The notes: generated from the sequence alone by a model not told the origin. Shown: positions 1-9,484, counted from the stretch's first letter. The stretch: 64,000 bases of DNA from Winogradskyella undariae (GCF_013285155.1 NZ_JABTEL010000013.1:34759-98758), one strand, 5' to 3'. Translations and numbers: made by a program.

Positions 1-75
1 TACAGATAAACCTGCATCTACATACTCGCCCTGTACATTTATTGCACATTTTGTTTTAATTTCAAATGTTGCCAT
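1..75 (-). CDS. Unidentified protein, N-terminal 25 codons only
   Basis: An ATG on the minus strand at 75 opens 25 codons that run off the left edge without a stop. The visible start reads MATFEIKTK followed by a short beta-strand-like stretch ending in a Gly-Leu-Ser-Val turn. It loosely recalls small Bacteroidota proteins of the DUF6140 type, but too little is visible to assign it. It lies 45 bp downstream of the small CxxC gene and on the same strand as it and the WYL regulator, so the three may be co-transcribed. No function is claimed. Confidence 0.5.
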   Translation of the reverse strand, partial: MATFEIKTKCAINVQGEYVDAGLSV

Positions 76-119
76 TGTATTTTTTTAAATTAGTGAATCA
101 TTAAATCATCCTCAGAAAT

Positions 120-248
120 CTACACCCATTTATGAAACACAACTTCAACAGTATTTTCTGAAGATTTACAAGTAATACTCGTATTTAATTGAGAAGTGAC
201 AGTATCATTTTTGTGGATGCCACAGATACTGCATTTATAAGTTGCCAT
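120..248 (-). CDS. 42-residue Cys-containing mini-protein
   Basis: A complete small reading frame (ATG at 248, TAG at 120-122) encodes 42 residues beginning MATYKCSICGIHKND. It has a C6-x2-C9 pair, His12 and a third Cys at 27, so it may bind zinc, although a classical four-Cys ribbon is not complete. Like the edge gene it starts with Met-Ala-Thr. It sits between the WYL regulator and the edge gene on the same strand, with a 170-bp leader rich in TGTC/GACA inverted repeats. The function is unknown; coding status is inferred from the clean frame, sensible composition and context. Confidence 0.5.
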   Translation of the reverse strand: MATYKCSICGIHKNDTVTSQLNTSITCKSSENTVEVVFHKWV

Positions 249-418
249 AGGTTGGTTATTTTGGGGTAATTTCTAATAATGCTCAAATCTATTCTTGAAA
301 TCGACAAAATATGTCCGTTTCAAAAATATGTTTTTAAGGACATGAAATTAGACTGTCTTTATAAGACATAAAAACATTAAAGGAGAAAACTAGACAAGGA
401 GAATGTAATTAAAGGAAT
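249..418 (-). promoter_or_regulatory. Leader region with TGTC/GACA inverted repeats
   Basis: This spacer upstream of the CxxC mini-gene holds several GACA/TGTC half-sites: GACA-N5-TGTC at 303-315, ATGTCC (311-316) paired with GGACAT (338-343), and the near-perfect palindrome TGTCTT-TAT-AAGACA at 354-368. On the minus strand a Bacteroidota -7 box, TAGATTTG, lies at 284-291, about 36 nt before the ATG. The arrangement looks like a promoter with operators; the neighbouring WYL regulator is the obvious candidate ligand, which is inference. Confidence 0.35.
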
Positions 419-1399
419 CTACTCATAATAACCCAACATTAACCCCAAATGATGCTTTACATATGCTTTAACACGTAATGGACTAACCACCTTCACCCAA
501 AGATTATATTTTAAAATATCCATTAAAAACTCATAATTAGGCTCAATAAAAATCTTTATTTCACCCCAAATATCTGAATTTAAATAATCTAACGCTACAG
601 TATCCATTTTTTTAGGGCGAAAGATAATTTCTTGACTATGATGAATCGGATTTAACTCTAAATACTTAAAATGATGATTGGCTACTTGAATATAAATCCA
701 TTCAGGTTGCATATCTGTTTTTAATATTCCAATAGCATTTTTAAAATATTCAGAAGAATTAAAACTAACAGGCTCTCTAACAATTTGTTTACTGATTTTT
801 AGAGATTTAATTCTATCATCCAAACAAAAAGCATAAATACCATATTCATTGTTGTGAGCTATTAAATACCATGCTTTATTAATTTCTTTAATATGTAAAG
901 GTTGAAAAAAACCAGAAAGTGTTTGAAAACCACTGTCATCATACCAACCTTGATATTCAATTTCGATAAAATATTTTTGCTCTATCGCATGAATAAGCGG
1001 TACTAAATCTACCTGAGAACTTAAAGAACTGCGTGCTGTAGTAACATACGGTTTCCAAGCATGTGCATGATGATGCAAAAGATATAATTCTGTTTTCTCA
1101 TAAATTTCTTTTAAAGCTTCACTTATTTCATATCCATCTACAAAATAACCATAGTTGCGCTTATGTAAAACAATAGCTTGGTAATAGGATTTAATTTTAT
1201 CCAAATCACGTTTAATCGTTTTTTGACTATGCAGATTCAGTTTATCATATAAGGCATCCTCATTATTGTCTGCACGAATATGATCTAATGCTCGCTGCAA
1301 ATCTTCTAATGGCACAAATCCATTTTTATCAATACCGTAAATTTTAGGGTTAGAAATGATACGTAAAATATAATAGCGGCGAAGAAATTCTGGGGTCAT
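419..1399 (-). CDS. WYL-domain transcriptional regulator
   Basis: Predicted 326-residue DNA-binding regulator. The N-terminal ~75 residues look like a winged-helix HTH that begins with a helical LRRYYILRII segment. A WYL domain occupies roughly residues 135-210, with the diagnostic AWYLIA strand and the preceding EYQGWYDD loop, followed by a C-terminal WCX-like extension. WYL domains bind nucleic-acid or nucleotide ligands and often control defence or DNA-damage genes. The gene is divergent from the flippase gene at 1488 and points toward the two small genes at the left edge, its most likely partners. Length is normal for the family. The target genes are unknown. Confidence 0.85.
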   Translation of the reverse strand: MTPEFLRRYYILRIISNPKIYGIDKNGFVPLEDLQRALDHIRADNNEDALYDKLNLHSQKTIKRDLDKIKSYYQAIVLHKRNYGYFVDGYEISEALKEIYEKTELYLLHHHAHAWKPYVTTARSSLSSQVDLVPLIHAIEQKYFIEIEYQGWYDDSGFQTLSGFFQPLHIKEINKAWYLIAHNNEYGIYAFCLDDRIKSLKISKQIVREPVSFNSSEYFKNAIGILKTDMQPEWIYIQVANHHFKYLELNPIHHSQEIIFRPKKMDTVALDYLNSDIWGEIKIFIEPNYEFLMDILKYNLWVKVVSPLRVKAYVKHHLGLMLGYYE

Positions 1400-1462
1400 A
1401 GCAGGGATTAAAAAACGAATTTAATAATAAAGTTTCAAACGACTAAAAGTAAACTGTTTTTA

Positions 1463-1470
1463 TATATTTG
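1463..1470 (+). promoter_or_regulatory. -7 box (TATATTTG) of the flippase gene
   Basis: An exact match to the Bacteroidota -7 consensus TAnnTTTG ends 17 nt before the flippase ATG. No clear TTTG -33 box is present at the expected distance. The predicted leader is only about a dozen nucleotides. Confidence 0.45.
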
Positions 1471-1487
1471 AAAACCAAATACACTAC

Positions 1488-2744
1488 ATGACATCGGTTT
1501 TTAGTAAAAAGGATTTTATCGCAACGAAGTGGTTTACTCTAGAGAAATTAATACAATTAATCACAGGTGTATTTATTGTTCCTCAAATATTTAGCACCTT
1601 AGGTACCGTAGATATTGGTAAACTTAAATTTGTAGAATCTATACTAGGCATGTTTACTCCCCTATTATTTTTAGGACTATCTGCCATATGTATAAGAGAA
1701 ATTGTTTTTAACCCAAAACGAAGCGAACAAATTTTAGCCACAGCTTTCTATCTTAGACTCATAAGCTGGATTATTATTTTTATCGGAATTGCTATTTATT
1801 ATGGCTTATCTAAAAATAGCCCACTTACTAGCTTATATCTAATCATTGCCTTTAGTTATTTATTTAAACTCACCGATGTTTTTGAATATTATTTATTAGC
1901 TAAAAAATGGACAAAGATCATATTTATCAGTAAAATTAGTACGTTAATTATTATTGTCACTTTACAATATTATGGTGTTAAAAACCATTTGGATGTTAAC
2001 TATTTTGCCAAACTTATAATTCTAGACTTCCTGATTCAGGGGGGGATTTATATCCTAATTTTAAAGTATAAAAAGACATTTTCATTTAAGAAATGGAGAT
2101 TCTCAGGAGACTTAGCAAAATCTTTATTAAAGATGTCATTTCCTTTAATACTGTCTAATGGTCTAATTATGTTTTACATTACTATTGACGAACTTTTTTT
2201 AAAATATTTTTTAGGCGATCATGCCAACGGAATCTTTGCTACAGTTCAGTTTTTAGTCATAGCATTAACTTGGAATGTTGGGTTTTCTATCATTAATGCT
2301 CTATATCCTTCCCTTGCAGAATCCTTTCAAAATAATAGTTTACTGTATGTGAAAAAAGTAAAAAAAATATTAAAAATCATGTGTTTTTTGGGATTATTAA
2401 TAGGTGTTTTTTATTCCTTTTTCGGAAATCTTATCTTGAATAATTATTTCACAGAAGATTATACAGAAGCACAAATACCATTATTAATTTTCTGCTGGTC
2501 ACCGCTTTTTATTTTTATAGGTATGATTTATGAAAAACACTTAATCAACACTAATGATCTTCAAAAAAACGTGTATCGATTTATACTTGGCTGTGTTTCT
2601 AATATTATTTTATGCTATTTATTAATTCCTATTTGGCAAGTTACAGGTGCTGCGATTGCGGTTTTAGCAAGTCATTTTATAACCAATATATTATTTATCT
2701 TTTTAGACCGTAAAAGCAGAAAACAACTCTTATCTCTTTTTTAA
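1488..2744 (+). CDS. Polysaccharide flippase (Wzx-like, MATE/MOP superfamily)
   Basis: A 418-residue polytopic membrane protein with about 12 hydrophobic segments and the MOP-superfamily layout: an N-terminal KWFTLEKLIQLITGVFIVPQ segment, a repeat of the fold after about residue 210, and a C-terminal pair of helices. Such proteins flip undecaprenyl-linked saccharides across the inner membrane. It is not set in a surface-polysaccharide cluster, since no glycosyltransferases or polymerase are adjacent; the downstream PrsW-like protease gene follows after 13 bp and is probably co-transcribed. Substrate cannot be told from sequence. Confidence 0.8.
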   Translation: MTSVFSKKDFIATKWFTLEKLIQLITGVFIVPQIFSTLGTVDIGKLKFVESILGMFTPLLFLGLSAICIREIVFNPKRSEQILATAFYLRLISWIIIFIGIAIYYGLSKNSPLTSLYLIIAFSYLFKLTDVFEYYLLAKKWTKIIFISKISTLIIIVTLQYYGVKNHLDVNYFAKLIILDFLIQGGIYILILKYKKTFSFKKWRFSGDLAKSLLKMSFPLILSNGLIMFYITIDELFLKYFLGDHANGIFATVQFLVIALTWNVGFSIINALYPSLAESFQNNSLLYVKKVKKILKIMCFLGLLIGVFYSFFGNLILNNYFTEDYTEAQIPLLIFCWSPLFIFIGMIYEKHLINTNDLQKNVYRFILGCVSNIILCYLLIPIWQVTGAAIAVLASHFITNILFIFLDRKSRKQLLSLF

Positions 2745-2757
2745 TTATTTTTGATTC

Positions 2758-3435
2758 ATGAATTTACTCTTACTAGCCATTGCTCCCGTTTTTAGTATCA
2801 TTTTATATGTCTATTTTCAAGATAAATATGATAAAGAACCTAAAAAATTACTCATCATTAGTTTTCTATTAGGCGCTATAGTAAGCATCTTAATTGTATT
2901 CTCTCTCTATTTTTTCACCGGACGATTAATCCCAATAACTGACCAGTTTAGTATTTGGCAGCAATTTATACAAGCATTTGTAGTTGTGGCGCTGGCTGAA
3001 GAATTCAGTAAATACGTCATTGTAAAATACTATGCACAAACTAAAAAAGCATTCAATGAACCTTACGATGGCATTATGTATGCCGTAATGGTTTCTATGG
3101 GTTTTGCTTGTACAGAAAACATTATGTATGTTATTGGCGGCGGCGGTTACGAAGTTGCAGTTTTAAGAGCTTTCACAGCGGTCCCAGCGCATGCTGTTTT
3201 TGGTGTTATGATGGGCTATTTTATGGGCAAGGCAAAATTCTCAAAAAACAGAGTTTTACTTAATTTTACAGGTCTTTTATTAGCCATTTTATTTCATGGT
3301 GCTTACGACTTCTTTTTGTTCATTAATTTTATCCCAGGGATTTCTATTGGTGCATTTGTTTCCCTAATAATAGGGATTATTTTATCTAAAAAAGCGATTA
3401 AAGCACATCAAGATAATTCACACTTTAAAGCTTAA
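2758..3435 (+). CDS. PrsW-family intramembrane metalloprotease
   Basis: A 225-residue multi-span membrane protein with the PrsW (CPBP-related) signature: the Glu-Glu pair at E81-E82 followed by FSKY, the ACTENIMY segment, the PAHAVFGVMMGYFMG segment and the FHGAYDFF motif near the C terminus. These Glu and His residues form the proposed metal site within the membrane. In Bacillus PrsW cleaves an anti-sigma factor; the substrate here is unknown and no anti-sigma gene is nearby. The 13-bp gap from the flippase suggests a two-gene transcript. Confidence 0.85.
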   Translation: MNLLLLAIAPVFSIILYVYFQDKYDKEPKKLLIISFLLGAIVSILIVFSLYFFTGRLIPITDQFSIWQQFIQAFVVVALAEEFSKYVIVKYYAQTKKAFNEPYDGIMYAVMVSMGFACTENIMYVIGGGGYEVAVLRAFTAVPAHAVFGVMMGYFMGKAKFSKNRVLLNFTGLLLAILFHGAYDFFLFINFIPGISIGAFVSLIIGIILSKKAIKAHQDNSHFKA

Positions 3436-3592
3436 TAAAACACCGAAAACTTTCATATTAAAAAAAGCATAGAGAATCTACATTTTATAGTTTATCCTAT
3501 ATTTTAAATAATATTTAGCGTTTCACCTTAAATATTTCTTATTTTGCAATATATTAAGCGATAAACAACTAATCACGTAAACTCTCTACTTT

Positions 3593-4069
3593 ATGTACAA
3601 AATTAAAGTCAACGCTTCTCACACTTTCGATGTCACAAAAGAAAGTATGGAAACACTAGACGCTATTAAAACAGCACCTAATCATTATCACATTCTTCAA
3701 GATAATACCACAATTAAAGCCGAAGTTTTAAATGCTGATTTCAACAAGAAATTATATGCTGTTAAAGTCAACAATAATATTTTTGAAGTGAATATTTGTG
3801 ATATTCTAGATCAGCAAATTGAAGCTTTAGGTTTTGAAATTGGCGCTTCTAAGCAAGTCAATGAAATCAATGCTCCAATGCCTGGATTAATATTAGAAAT
3901 TAACGTTAGCGTAGGACAAGAAGTCAAAGAAAATGATGTTTTATTAATTTTAGAAGCCATGAAAATGGAAAACGTCATTCACTCTCCACGAGAAGGAGTT
4001 ATTAAATCTATTCAAGTCAAAGAAAGGCAAACTGTTGACAAAAACACCCTTTTAATTGAATTTGAATAA
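3593..4069 (+). CDS. Biotin carboxyl carrier subunit of acyl-CoA carboxylase
   Basis: A 158-residue protein whose C-terminal ~70 residues form a biotinyl domain. The EAMKMEN motif puts the biotinylated lysine at K124, and the conserved PMPGLI strand is at about 95-100. The N-terminal half is a variable extension found in carriers of propionyl-CoA or related carboxylases. It carries carboxybiotin between the biotin carboxylase (4396) and the carboxyltransferase (5951) encoded downstream. The three genes lie in order on one strand, though with gaps of 326 and 115 bp, so separate promoters are possible. Confidence 0.88.
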   Translation: MYKIKVNASHTFDVTKESMETLDAIKTAPNHYHILQDNTTIKAEVLNADFNKKLYAVKVNNNIFEVNICDILDQQIEALGFEIGASKQVNEINAPMPGLILEINVSVGQEVKENDVLLILEAMKMENVIHSPREGVIKSIQVKERQTVDKNTLLIEFE

Positions 4070-4395
4070 CTTAAACGTCAGTTCGAGTATTTTGTGAAGC
4101 TTCAGAAAAATGTATAGAAAAACATTTTACCACAAAGCTTCTATATCGTTCTATTGAGGTCCATCGAATAATAAAATTCATAAAATAATTTCACTCAAAG
4201 TGACGCTAAAGCCCCATTTATTATTCTATCGTTAGTTTGAGTATTCAGCCTTTTTTGTTTGAATATATCGAGAACCTGTAAGTAAATAATAACCTTAATT
4301 ACAATCTTTGAACGACAAATGAATAATTGAAATTACATTAAAAATACTTCCAGTTAGAATATCAAAATAAGATACTGAAATAAATTCAGCATAAT
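4070..4395 (+). other. 326-bp spacer with decayed interspersed repeats
   Basis: No reading frame of note is present. The spacer holds repeat-like pieces: GTTCGAGTATT near 4082 is echoed by GTTTGAGTATT near 4231, and the inverted form ATATCGAGAAC occurs near 4265. Short palindromes such as GAAGCTTC are also present. This matches degenerate copies of a GTTCGAG/CTCGAAC-type dispersed intergenic repeat common in Flavobacteriaceae; assignment to a named repeat is not possible without a genome search. Confidence 0.35.
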
Positions 4396-5835
4396 ATGAA
4401 AAAATTACTAGTAGCCAATAGAGGAGAAATAGCCATTAGAATAATGCAAACAGCAAAAAAAATGGGTATTAAAACTGTTGCTGTTTTTTCGGAAGCAGAC
4501 CGTAATGCTCCACATGTTAAATATGCAGATCAAGCTGTTTGTATCGGTCCTGCTCCATCAAACGAATCCTATTTAAAAGGAAATACAATAATAGAAGTTT
4601 CAAAATCACTTCATGTAGATGCCATTCATCCTGGTTATGGTTTTTTAAGTGAGAATGCTGACTTTGCAGAATTATGCGAAGAAAATAATATTATTTTCAT
4701 CGGCCCGCGTTCTAAAGCCATCAAGCTAATGGGTAACAAATTAGCAGCAAAAGAAACGATAAAAGATTATAATATTCCCATGGTACCAGGAACAGATGAG
4801 GCGATCACTGATATTCCTAAAGCTAAAAAAATAGCAAAAGAAATAGGCTTTCCTATTCTTATAAAAGCTTCTGCTGGAGGAGGCGGAAAAGGAATGCGTA
4901 TTGTTGAAAATGAAGTCGAGTTTGAATCACAAATGAATAGAGCCATAAGTGAAGCTACATCTTCATTTGGTGATGGTTCTGTATTTATTGAAAAATATGT
5001 GGCTTCACCAAGACATATAGAAATTCAGGTCATGGCAGATACTCATGGACACATAATTCACCTTTTTGAACGCGAATGTTCAATACAACGTCGTCATCAA
5101 AAAATCATTGAAGAAGCCCCTTCTGCAGTATTAACGCCAGAATTAAGAGAGAAAATGGGACAAGCTGCGATAAATGTAGCGCGCTCATGTGATTATGTTG
5201 GTGCAGGAACGGTAGAATTTCTTTTAGATGAAAACTTCAATTTCTACTTCTTAGAAATGAATACCAGACTTCAGGTTGAACATCCTGTTACCGAGTGGAT
5301 TTCTGGAGTCGATTTGGTAGAACTTCAAATAAAAGTTGCGAGAGGTGAAGAATTAAACATCAAGCAAGAAGATTTACAAATTAAAGGTCACGCTTTAGAA
5401 CTTCGTGTTTATGCTGAAGATACCATGAATGACTTTTTACCAAGTGTTGGTAATTTAGAAATTTATAAACTTCCTGAAGGAAACAATATAAGAGTCGATG
5501 ATGGTTATGAGGAAGGCATGGATATTCCTATTTATTACGATCCAATGCTAGCTAAACTGATAACTTATGGTAATACCAGAGAGGAAGCAATTGCACTTAT
5601 GATAACTGCAATTAATAATTACCAAATAAAAGGGGTACACAGCACATTACCGTTTGGCCGTTTTGTTTGTGAACATGATGCTTTTAGAAGTGGAAATTTT
5701 GACACCCATTTTGTAAAAAATTATTACTCATTTAATTTATTAAAAGAACAACATTTATTAGAGTCTGAAATTGCAGCAAAAATTGCATTAAAGCATTTCT
5801 TAAAAGAACATAAAATTTTACGAGTTCCTAATTAA
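4396..5835 (+). CDS. accC: Biotin carboxylase subunit of acyl-CoA carboxylase
   Basis: A 479-residue ATP-grasp enzyme that carboxylates biotin on the carrier protein using ATP and bicarbonate. Visible are the N-terminal KKLLVANRGEIAIRI segment, the glycine-rich GGGGKGMRIV ATP loop near residue 160, the ECSIQRRHQKIIEEAP stretch and FLEMNTRLQVEHPVTE, which carries metal and bicarbonate-site residues. The tail beyond about 450 is longer than in housekeeping AccC and is usual for propionyl- or methylcrotonyl-type systems. It lies between the carrier and the carboxyltransferase genes, which supports a single complex. Confidence 0.92.
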   Translation: MKKLLVANRGEIAIRIMQTAKKMGIKTVAVFSEADRNAPHVKYADQAVCIGPAPSNESYLKGNTIIEVSKSLHVDAIHPGYGFLSENADFAELCEENNIIFIGPRSKAIKLMGNKLAAKETIKDYNIPMVPGTDEAITDIPKAKKIAKEIGFPILIKASAGGGGKGMRIVENEVEFESQMNRAISEATSSFGDGSVFIEKYVASPRHIEIQVMADTHGHIIHLFERECSIQRRHQKIIEEAPSAVLTPELREKMGQAAINVARSCDYVGAGTVEFLLDENFNFYFLEMNTRLQVEHPVTEWISGVDLVELQIKVARGEELNIKQEDLQIKGHALELRVYAEDTMNDFLPSVGNLEIYKLPEGNNIRVDDGYEEGMDIPIYYDPMLAKLITYGNTREEAIALMITAINNYQIKGVHSTLPFGRFVCEHDAFRSGNFDTHFVKNYYSFNLLKEQHLLESEIAAKIALKHFLKEHKILRVPN

Positions 5836-5950
5836 TCATTGTTAGTCATTAGCAAGCAATGTGTATAGACTCATCTAATCATTTCAGTTAAAACAGTACC
5901 AGAATTCTATAAGTTTTCATCCTTAATGGTTTTGGAATAATAAAATAAGC

Positions 5951-7492
5951 ATGGACGACAAAATAAAAATATTAAACGATAAAATAGCTTTAGCAAAGCT
6001 TGGAGGTGGACAAGCACGAATAGATAAACAACACCAAAAGAAAAAACTAACAGCTCGAGAACGTGTATTATATCTTTTAGATGAAGGTTCTTTTGAAGAA
6101 ATCGGAGCCTTAGTAACCCATAGAACTAAAGATTTTGGAATGGCAGACCAACAGTTTTACGGTGACGGAGTCGTTACAGGTTACGGAACTGTAAACGGCA
6201 GATTAACTTATGTTTTTGCGCAAGATTTTACTGTTTTTGGAGGATCATTATCCGAAACTCATGCCGAAAAAATCTGTAAAATTATGGATATCGCAGTTAA
6301 TGTCGGTGCGCCCTTAATTGGTCTTAATGATTCTGGTGGCGCACGTATTCAAGAAGGTGTGCGATCTTTAGGTGGATATGCAGATATATTTTATAAAAAC
6401 GTTCAGTCTTCGGGCGTCATTCCTCAAATTTCTGCCATTATGGGACCTTGTGCAGGTGGCGCTGTGTATTCTCCTGCAATGACCGACTTTACAGTGATGG
6501 TACAAGACACAAGCTATATGTTTGTAACAGGTCCTAGTGTTGTAAAAACGGTTACGAATGAAGAAGTTACTAGTGAAGAGTTAGGAGGTGCAAGTGTGCA
6601 TTCTTCAAAATCTGGTGTTGCTCATATTACATCTACAAATGATGTAGAATGTTTAGAAGATATCAAAAAATTATTAAGCTACTTGCCACAAAGTAATAAG
6701 GAAAAACCAGTCGCTATTCCGTTTGAACTTAAAGAAGAACTTAGAGATGATTTAGAAACTATTGTTCCCGAAAACCCAAATAAACCTTATGATATGCATA
6801 AGATTATTACAGGTATTATTGATGAAGATTCCTTTTACGAAATCCATAAAGATTATGCCGAAAATATCATTGTAGGTTTTGCACGCTTAGGCGGAAAAAG
6901 TGTCGGTATTGTTGCTAACCAACCGATGTTTTTAGCTGGGGTTTTAGATGTGAATAGCTCTAAGAAAGCTGCACGATTTGTTCGTTTTTGCGACTGTTTT
7001 AATATTCCTTTATTAGTCTTAGAAGATGTGCCAGGTTTTTTACCAGGAACAGATCAAGAATGGAATGGAATCATCGTTAATGGTGCTAAATTATTATATG
7101 CATTTAGTGAAGCTACAGTTCCTAGAATTACTGTTATTACCAGAAAAGCTTATGGTGGTGCTTATGATGTTATGAACTCTAAACATATTGGTGCAGACAT
7201 GAATTTTGCTTGGCCTAACGCAGAGATTGCTGTTATGGGAGCAAAAGGTGCTGCTGAAATAATTTTTAAAAGAGAGATTTCTAATGCGGAAGATAAAGAG
7301 GCTAAATTGAAAGAAAAAGAAGCTGAATATGCTAAACTTTTTGCTAATCCGTATAGTGCTGCAGAACGTGGTTTTATAGATGAAGTTATTCTACCTAAAG
7401 ATACAAGACGTAAATTAATAAAAGCATTCAGTATGCTTGAAAACAAAAATGTTGCGAAGCCAGATCGCAAGCATGGAAATATTCCTTTGTAA
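5951..7492 (+). CDS. pccB: Acyl-CoA carboxylase carboxyltransferase (propionyl-CoA carboxylase beta type)
   Basis: A 513-residue crotonase-fold carboxyltransferase with both halves of the domain in one chain, as in PccB. Visible features are the [16 protein letters not shown] start, [11 protein letters not shown] near residue 128, the oxyanion-hole segment [12 protein letters not shown] near 168, and [14 protein letters not shown] with [17 protein letters not shown] in the second half. It transfers carboxyl from carboxybiotin to an acyl-CoA, most likely propionyl-CoA, giving methylmalonyl-CoA. Substrate is inferred from length and operon form. A strong hairpin follows the stop. Confidence 0.88.
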   Translation: MDDKIKILNDKIALAKLGGGQARIDKQHQKKKLTARERVLYLLDEGSFEEIGALVTHRTKDFGMADQQFYGDGVVTGYGTVNGRLTYVFAQDFTVFGGSLSETHAEKICKIMDIAVNVGAPLIGLNDSGGARIQEGVRSLGGYADIFYKNVQSSGVIPQISAIMGPCAGGAVYSPAMTDFTVMVQDTSYMFVTGPSVVKTVTNEEVTSEELGGASVHSSKSGVAHITSTNDVECLEDIKKLLSYLPQSNKEKPVAIPFELKEELRDDLETIVPENPNKPYDMHKIITGIIDEDSFYEIHKDYAENIIVGFARLGGKSVGIVANQPMFLAGVLDVNSSKKAARFVRFCDCFNIPLLVLEDVPGFLPGTDQEWNGIIVNGAKLLYAFSEATVPRITVITRKAYGGAYDVMNSKHIGADMNFAWPNAEIAVMGAKGAAEIIFKREISNAEDKEAKLKEKEAEYAKLFANPYSAAERGFIDEVILPKDTRRKLIKAFSMLENKNVAKPDRKHGNIPL

Positions 7493-7517
7493 TCGTAAGC
7501 TTATTAAACAATAATTA

Positions 7518-7551
7518 AAACCTTTCAGACTTTTATAAGTCTGAAAGGTTT
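7518..7551. terminator. Bidirectional intrinsic terminator
   Basis: A perfect 15-bp stem (AAACCTTTCAGACTT and its complement) closes on a TTAT loop. T-rich sequence follows on the plus strand; on the minus strand the stem is followed by T-rich sequence as well. It lies between the convergent carboxyltransferase and ABC exporter genes. Confidence 0.85.
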
Positions 7552-7558
7552 ATTTTTT

Positions 7559-9331
7559 TTAAATTTTTGCTTGAAACGTATATAAATCGTAATAACGTCC
7601 TTTTGCTTCAAGAAGTTCATCATGAGTTCCTCGTTCTGCTATTTTTCCTGCTTCGATCACTAAAATCTGATCTGCTTTTTTAATCGTACTTAAACGGTGG
7701 GCAATAACTATAGTTGTTCTATCATTTGTTAATTCTGATAAACTTTTCTGAATTAAACCTTCACTTTCTGTATCTAAATTAGAAGTTGCTTCGTCTAAAA
7801 TAATAATCTTAGGATCTGCTAAAATTGCTCTAGCAATAGCAATACGTTGTCTTTGTCCACCTGAAAGTTTCACACCACGTTCTCCAATTAAAGTTTCTAA
7901 ACCATCATCAAAACGATCTGTAAACTCATTAACATAAGCTGCTTTTACTGCATTTTGCAATTGTGCTTCAGTTGCATTAGGTCTCGGAAACATAATATTC
8001 TCTCTGATAGTTCCTTCAAATAAAAATTCATCCTGTAAAACAACACCTAAATTCTGTCTAAAACTACTTAATACAACTTTAGATAAATCTTGACCATCAA
8101 TTGTAATCTCTCCCGATTCTGGATTTAAAAATGTAGCTGACAAACCTGCAATTGTTGATTTACCCGAACCAGAACTTCCAACCAATGCCGTTACAGAACC
8201 AGAAGGTGCATAAAAATCTATATTATGAAGCACCGGTTTTCCTTCCTCATAAGCAAAAGACACATTATTAAATTTAATATCTCCTTTAACTTTATCTAAT
8301 TGAATAGTTCGGTCTTCTTGCTCATCTTCTGCTGCTATATTCATTAACTCCTCCGTACGATCTAAACCTGCTAGAGCTTCGGTTAATTGACTACCAATAT
8401 TACTCATTTGTACAATTGGCGCAATCATAAAACCTAAAATAAGCGTGAAAGACAAAAATTCACCTGTAGTCATATCTCCAATAATCATGTAATAACCACC
8501 AATTCCCATAATTCCGGTTGTTGCCACACCTATCAAAAATGTTGAAGAACTCGTCATTATAGCCGTTGCTGTTAAACTCTTTTTTACATTTTGAAATAGG
8601 CGTTCTACACCTACTTCAAACGTTTTATTTTCTTGCTCTTCTGCATTAAATGCTTTAATAACACGCACACCTGCTAAGGTTTCCGTTAATCTTCCTGTAA
8701 CTTCAGCATTAATTTTTCCGCGATTTCTAAAAACTGGTCGTATAAATTTAAAAGCTTTTAAAGCTACAATTCCAAATAATGAAAGCGGTACAAAGACAAA
8801 CAAAGTCATCCATGCATTTAATTTTATTAAAATGACTAATGAAATTATTGCTGTAAACGTACCACCAACAAGCTGTACTAAACCTGTACCAATTAAATTC
8901 CGAACACCTTCAACATCGCTCATAATACGAGAAACTAATGCTCCTGATTTTGTATTATCAAAAAAGCTAATAGGTAACGAAAGGACTTTCTTTTGTACTT
9001 GCGCACGTAATTCTGAAATTAAATATTGTGCTTGTACACTCAAAATACGTGTTAATAAAAATGAAGAAACAGATTGCACCAAAATAGCAGTAATAACAAC
9101 ACCTATTAGAGTATAGAGTCCATTAAAATCTTTGTTTGGCACCACATCATCTAAGAGCACTTTACTTTGCCAAGGCAAAATAAAACCCGATAAACTACGG
9201 ATAACAATAAGGATTAATCCTATGAACACCAATTTACGTCTTGGCCAAATAATGGTTTTAAAAGCCGATTTCATTGTTACTTTAGGTTTCTTATTTTTCG
9301 GACTCTTAGAACTTTCTTTAAAATGCTGCAT
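7559..9331 (-). CDS. ABC exporter, fused permease and ATPase (MsbA-like)
   Basis: A 590-residue half-transporter with an N-terminal six-helix exporter domain (about residues 30-325) and a C-terminal ATPase. The ATPase shows Walker A GSSGSGKST, the Q-loop at GVVLQDEFLF, signature LSGGQRQR, Walker B IIILDEAT and the H-loop IVIAHRLST. It should work as a homodimer in the inner membrane exporting a lipid, drug or peptide; substrate is not readable from sequence. A minus-strand -7 box TATATTTG lies at 9349-9356, just upstream of the start. Confidence 0.88.
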   Translation of the reverse strand: MQHFKESSKSPKNKKPKVTMKSAFKTIIWPRRKLVFIGLILIVIRSLSGFILPWQSKVLLDDVVPNKDFNGLYTLIGVVITAILVQSVSSFLLTRILSVQAQYLISELRAQVQKKVLSLPISFFDNTKSGALVSRIMSDVEGVRNLIGTGLVQLVGGTFTAIISLVILIKLNAWMTLFVFVPLSLFGIVALKAFKFIRPVFRNRGKINAEVTGRLTETLAGVRVIKAFNAEEQENKTFEVGVERLFQNVKKSLTATAIMTSSSTFLIGVATTGIMGIGGYYMIIGDMTTGEFLSFTLILGFMIAPIVQMSNIGSQLTEALAGLDRTEELMNIAAEDEQEDRTIQLDKVKGDIKFNNVSFAYEEGKPVLHNIDFYAPSGSVTALVGSSGSGKSTIAGLSATFLNPESGEITIDGQDLSKVVLSSFRQNLGVVLQDEFLFEGTIRENIMFPRPNATEAQLQNAVKAAYVNEFTDRFDDGLETLIGERGVKLSGGQRQRIAIARAILADPKIIILDEATSNLDTESEGLIQKSLSELTNDRTTIVIAHRLSTIKKADQILVIEAGKIAERGTHDELLEAKGRYYDLYTFQAKI

Positions 9332-9348
9332 TTCGCTTAATTTTTATG

Positions 9349-9356
9349 CAAATATA
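9349..9356 (-). promoter_or_regulatory. -7 box (TATATTTG) of the ABC exporter gene
   Basis: Exact TAnnTTTG match on the minus strand, ending 17 nt before the exporter ATG. No good -33 box is visible. Confidence 0.4.
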
Positions 9357-9484
9357 AGCTCTAGTCATTTGTTTTAAATGAATAATAAAGGGTTTCATCT
9401 TTTAGTGAGCGTTCATATTTAATCGCACAAACCAAAAATCTTATTTTAGTGTCTTAGCTATTAAAAATTCGTCAGGAATTAAAC

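Noticed and set aside
7162..7470. Minus-strand open frame of 102 codons
   Set aside because: It lies fully inside the carboxyltransferase gene, antisense, with no promoter or typical composition; a shadow frame.
8832..9377. Two plus-strand frames opposite the ABC exporter gene
   Set aside because: Antisense to the exporter's well-supported membrane domain.
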